A stretch of 5,334 nucleotides of DNA from Clostridiaceae bacterium (lineage in GTDB: Bacteria; Bacillota; Clostridia; Saccharofermentanales; Fastidiosipilaceae). Positions 5,311 to 5,334 of this stretch are shown in pieces (position 1 is the first letter of the stretch; each line of letters opens with the position of its first letter). The DNA is taken from NCBI GenBank assembly GCA_012514965.1, contig JAAYZH010000160.1:1-5334 (forward strand), in the 5' to 3' direction. The position numbers and the translations under genes were made by a program. The notes under the pieces were generated by a model, which saw only the letters and a list, made by a program, of their open reading frames with translations, was not told the origin of the DNA and made no database searches.

Positions 5311-5334
5311 GCCACGATTCGGGGTTCTGGGGAC

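Larger units (their letters stand above)
5192..5333 (+). repeat. Two tandem 71-bp repeats reaching the window edge
   Basis: Copy 1 (5192-5262) and copy 2 (5263-5333) share the frame CAAATA-CCGA, TTATCCAAGCGGA, GGCCGCA-AACTCGG, a T tract, GCCACGATTC and TTCTGGGGAC, with scattered substitutions. The bases before copy 1 (about 5161-5191) weakly match the unit's second half (GGTTTT ... GATT ... GG-CAAAT), suggesting an older eroded copy. The window stops just as another unit would begin, so the array may continue. A minus-strand frame of 61 codons crosses it, with a repeating peptide and no ribosome site; I treat that as a by-product. Confidence 0.85.

Noticed and set aside
5130..5315. Minus-strand frame of 61 codons across the 71-bp repeats
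   Set aside because: The peptide mirrors the tandem repeat (two similar segments), there is no ribosome site, and the DNA looks like hairpin repeats rather than a gene.
5192..5333. CRISPR array from regularly spaced repeats
   Set aside because: The whole 71-bp unit is repeated with no unique spacers, and only two clear copies are present.

Overview
The window comes from a GC-rich bacterium. Three things point that way: a tRNA gene with an encoded 3' CCA, purine-rich Shine-Dalgarno sites (GAGGAGG, AGAGGAG), and a TTG start with good spacing. The MarR plus paired ABC exporter layout is typical of anaerobic Gram-positive-type lineages (Firmicutes including Negativicutes, or Coriobacteriia such as Collinsella). 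The tandem repeats at the right edge faintly recall Collinsella-type intergenic repeats, but that is memory-based and low confidence; taxonomy is not settled by this sequence.

Layout, left to right. Positions 1-185 are non-coding: a nested inverted repeat (14-67), five tandem 9-bp units (69-113), and a hairpin with a T-rich tail on the minus strand (121-181) that fits the tRNA terminator. A tRNA-Arg (anticodon CCG) lies on the minus strand at 189-263 with a near-consensus promoter at 277-305. Positions 306-552 form the divergent control region of the operon: a short palindrome (380-391), a candidate promoter (487-515) and a MarR-type palindromic operator candidate (525-538).

Positions 567-4625 are one compact plus-strand operon: a MarR-family regulator, then two full-length ABC half-exporters. 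Each gene overlaps the next (1 nt, then 8 nt), so translation is probably coupled. The two transporters look like the two non-identical halves of a heterodimeric type IV (ABCB/MdlB-like) multidrug exporter. ABC1 carries the degenerate Walker B (Asp for Glu) and switch loop (Gln for His). ABC2 keeps Glu and His but has the altered signature LSQGQ. The likely logic is that a small molecule releases MarR from its operator and the exporter is then made. The most unusual feature in the coding part is the ABC2 Walker A motif, which reads GPTGASKT: the glycine before the lysine is replaced by serine, in what should be the catalytically competent site.

Positions 4626-5334 have no convincing gene. They hold three copies (one partial) of a very G-rich repeat starting in the last codons of ABC2, with a 14-bp palindrome and G-quadruplex-capable tracts; then an unassigned stretch; a strong hairpin (5020-5060); an AT-rich stretch with a palindrome (5093-5111); and two tandem 71-bp repeats reaching the window edge, each containing a terminator-like hairpin followed by a T tract. 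I found no clear new system. The unusual items are the Walker A substitution and the repeat-rich flanks.
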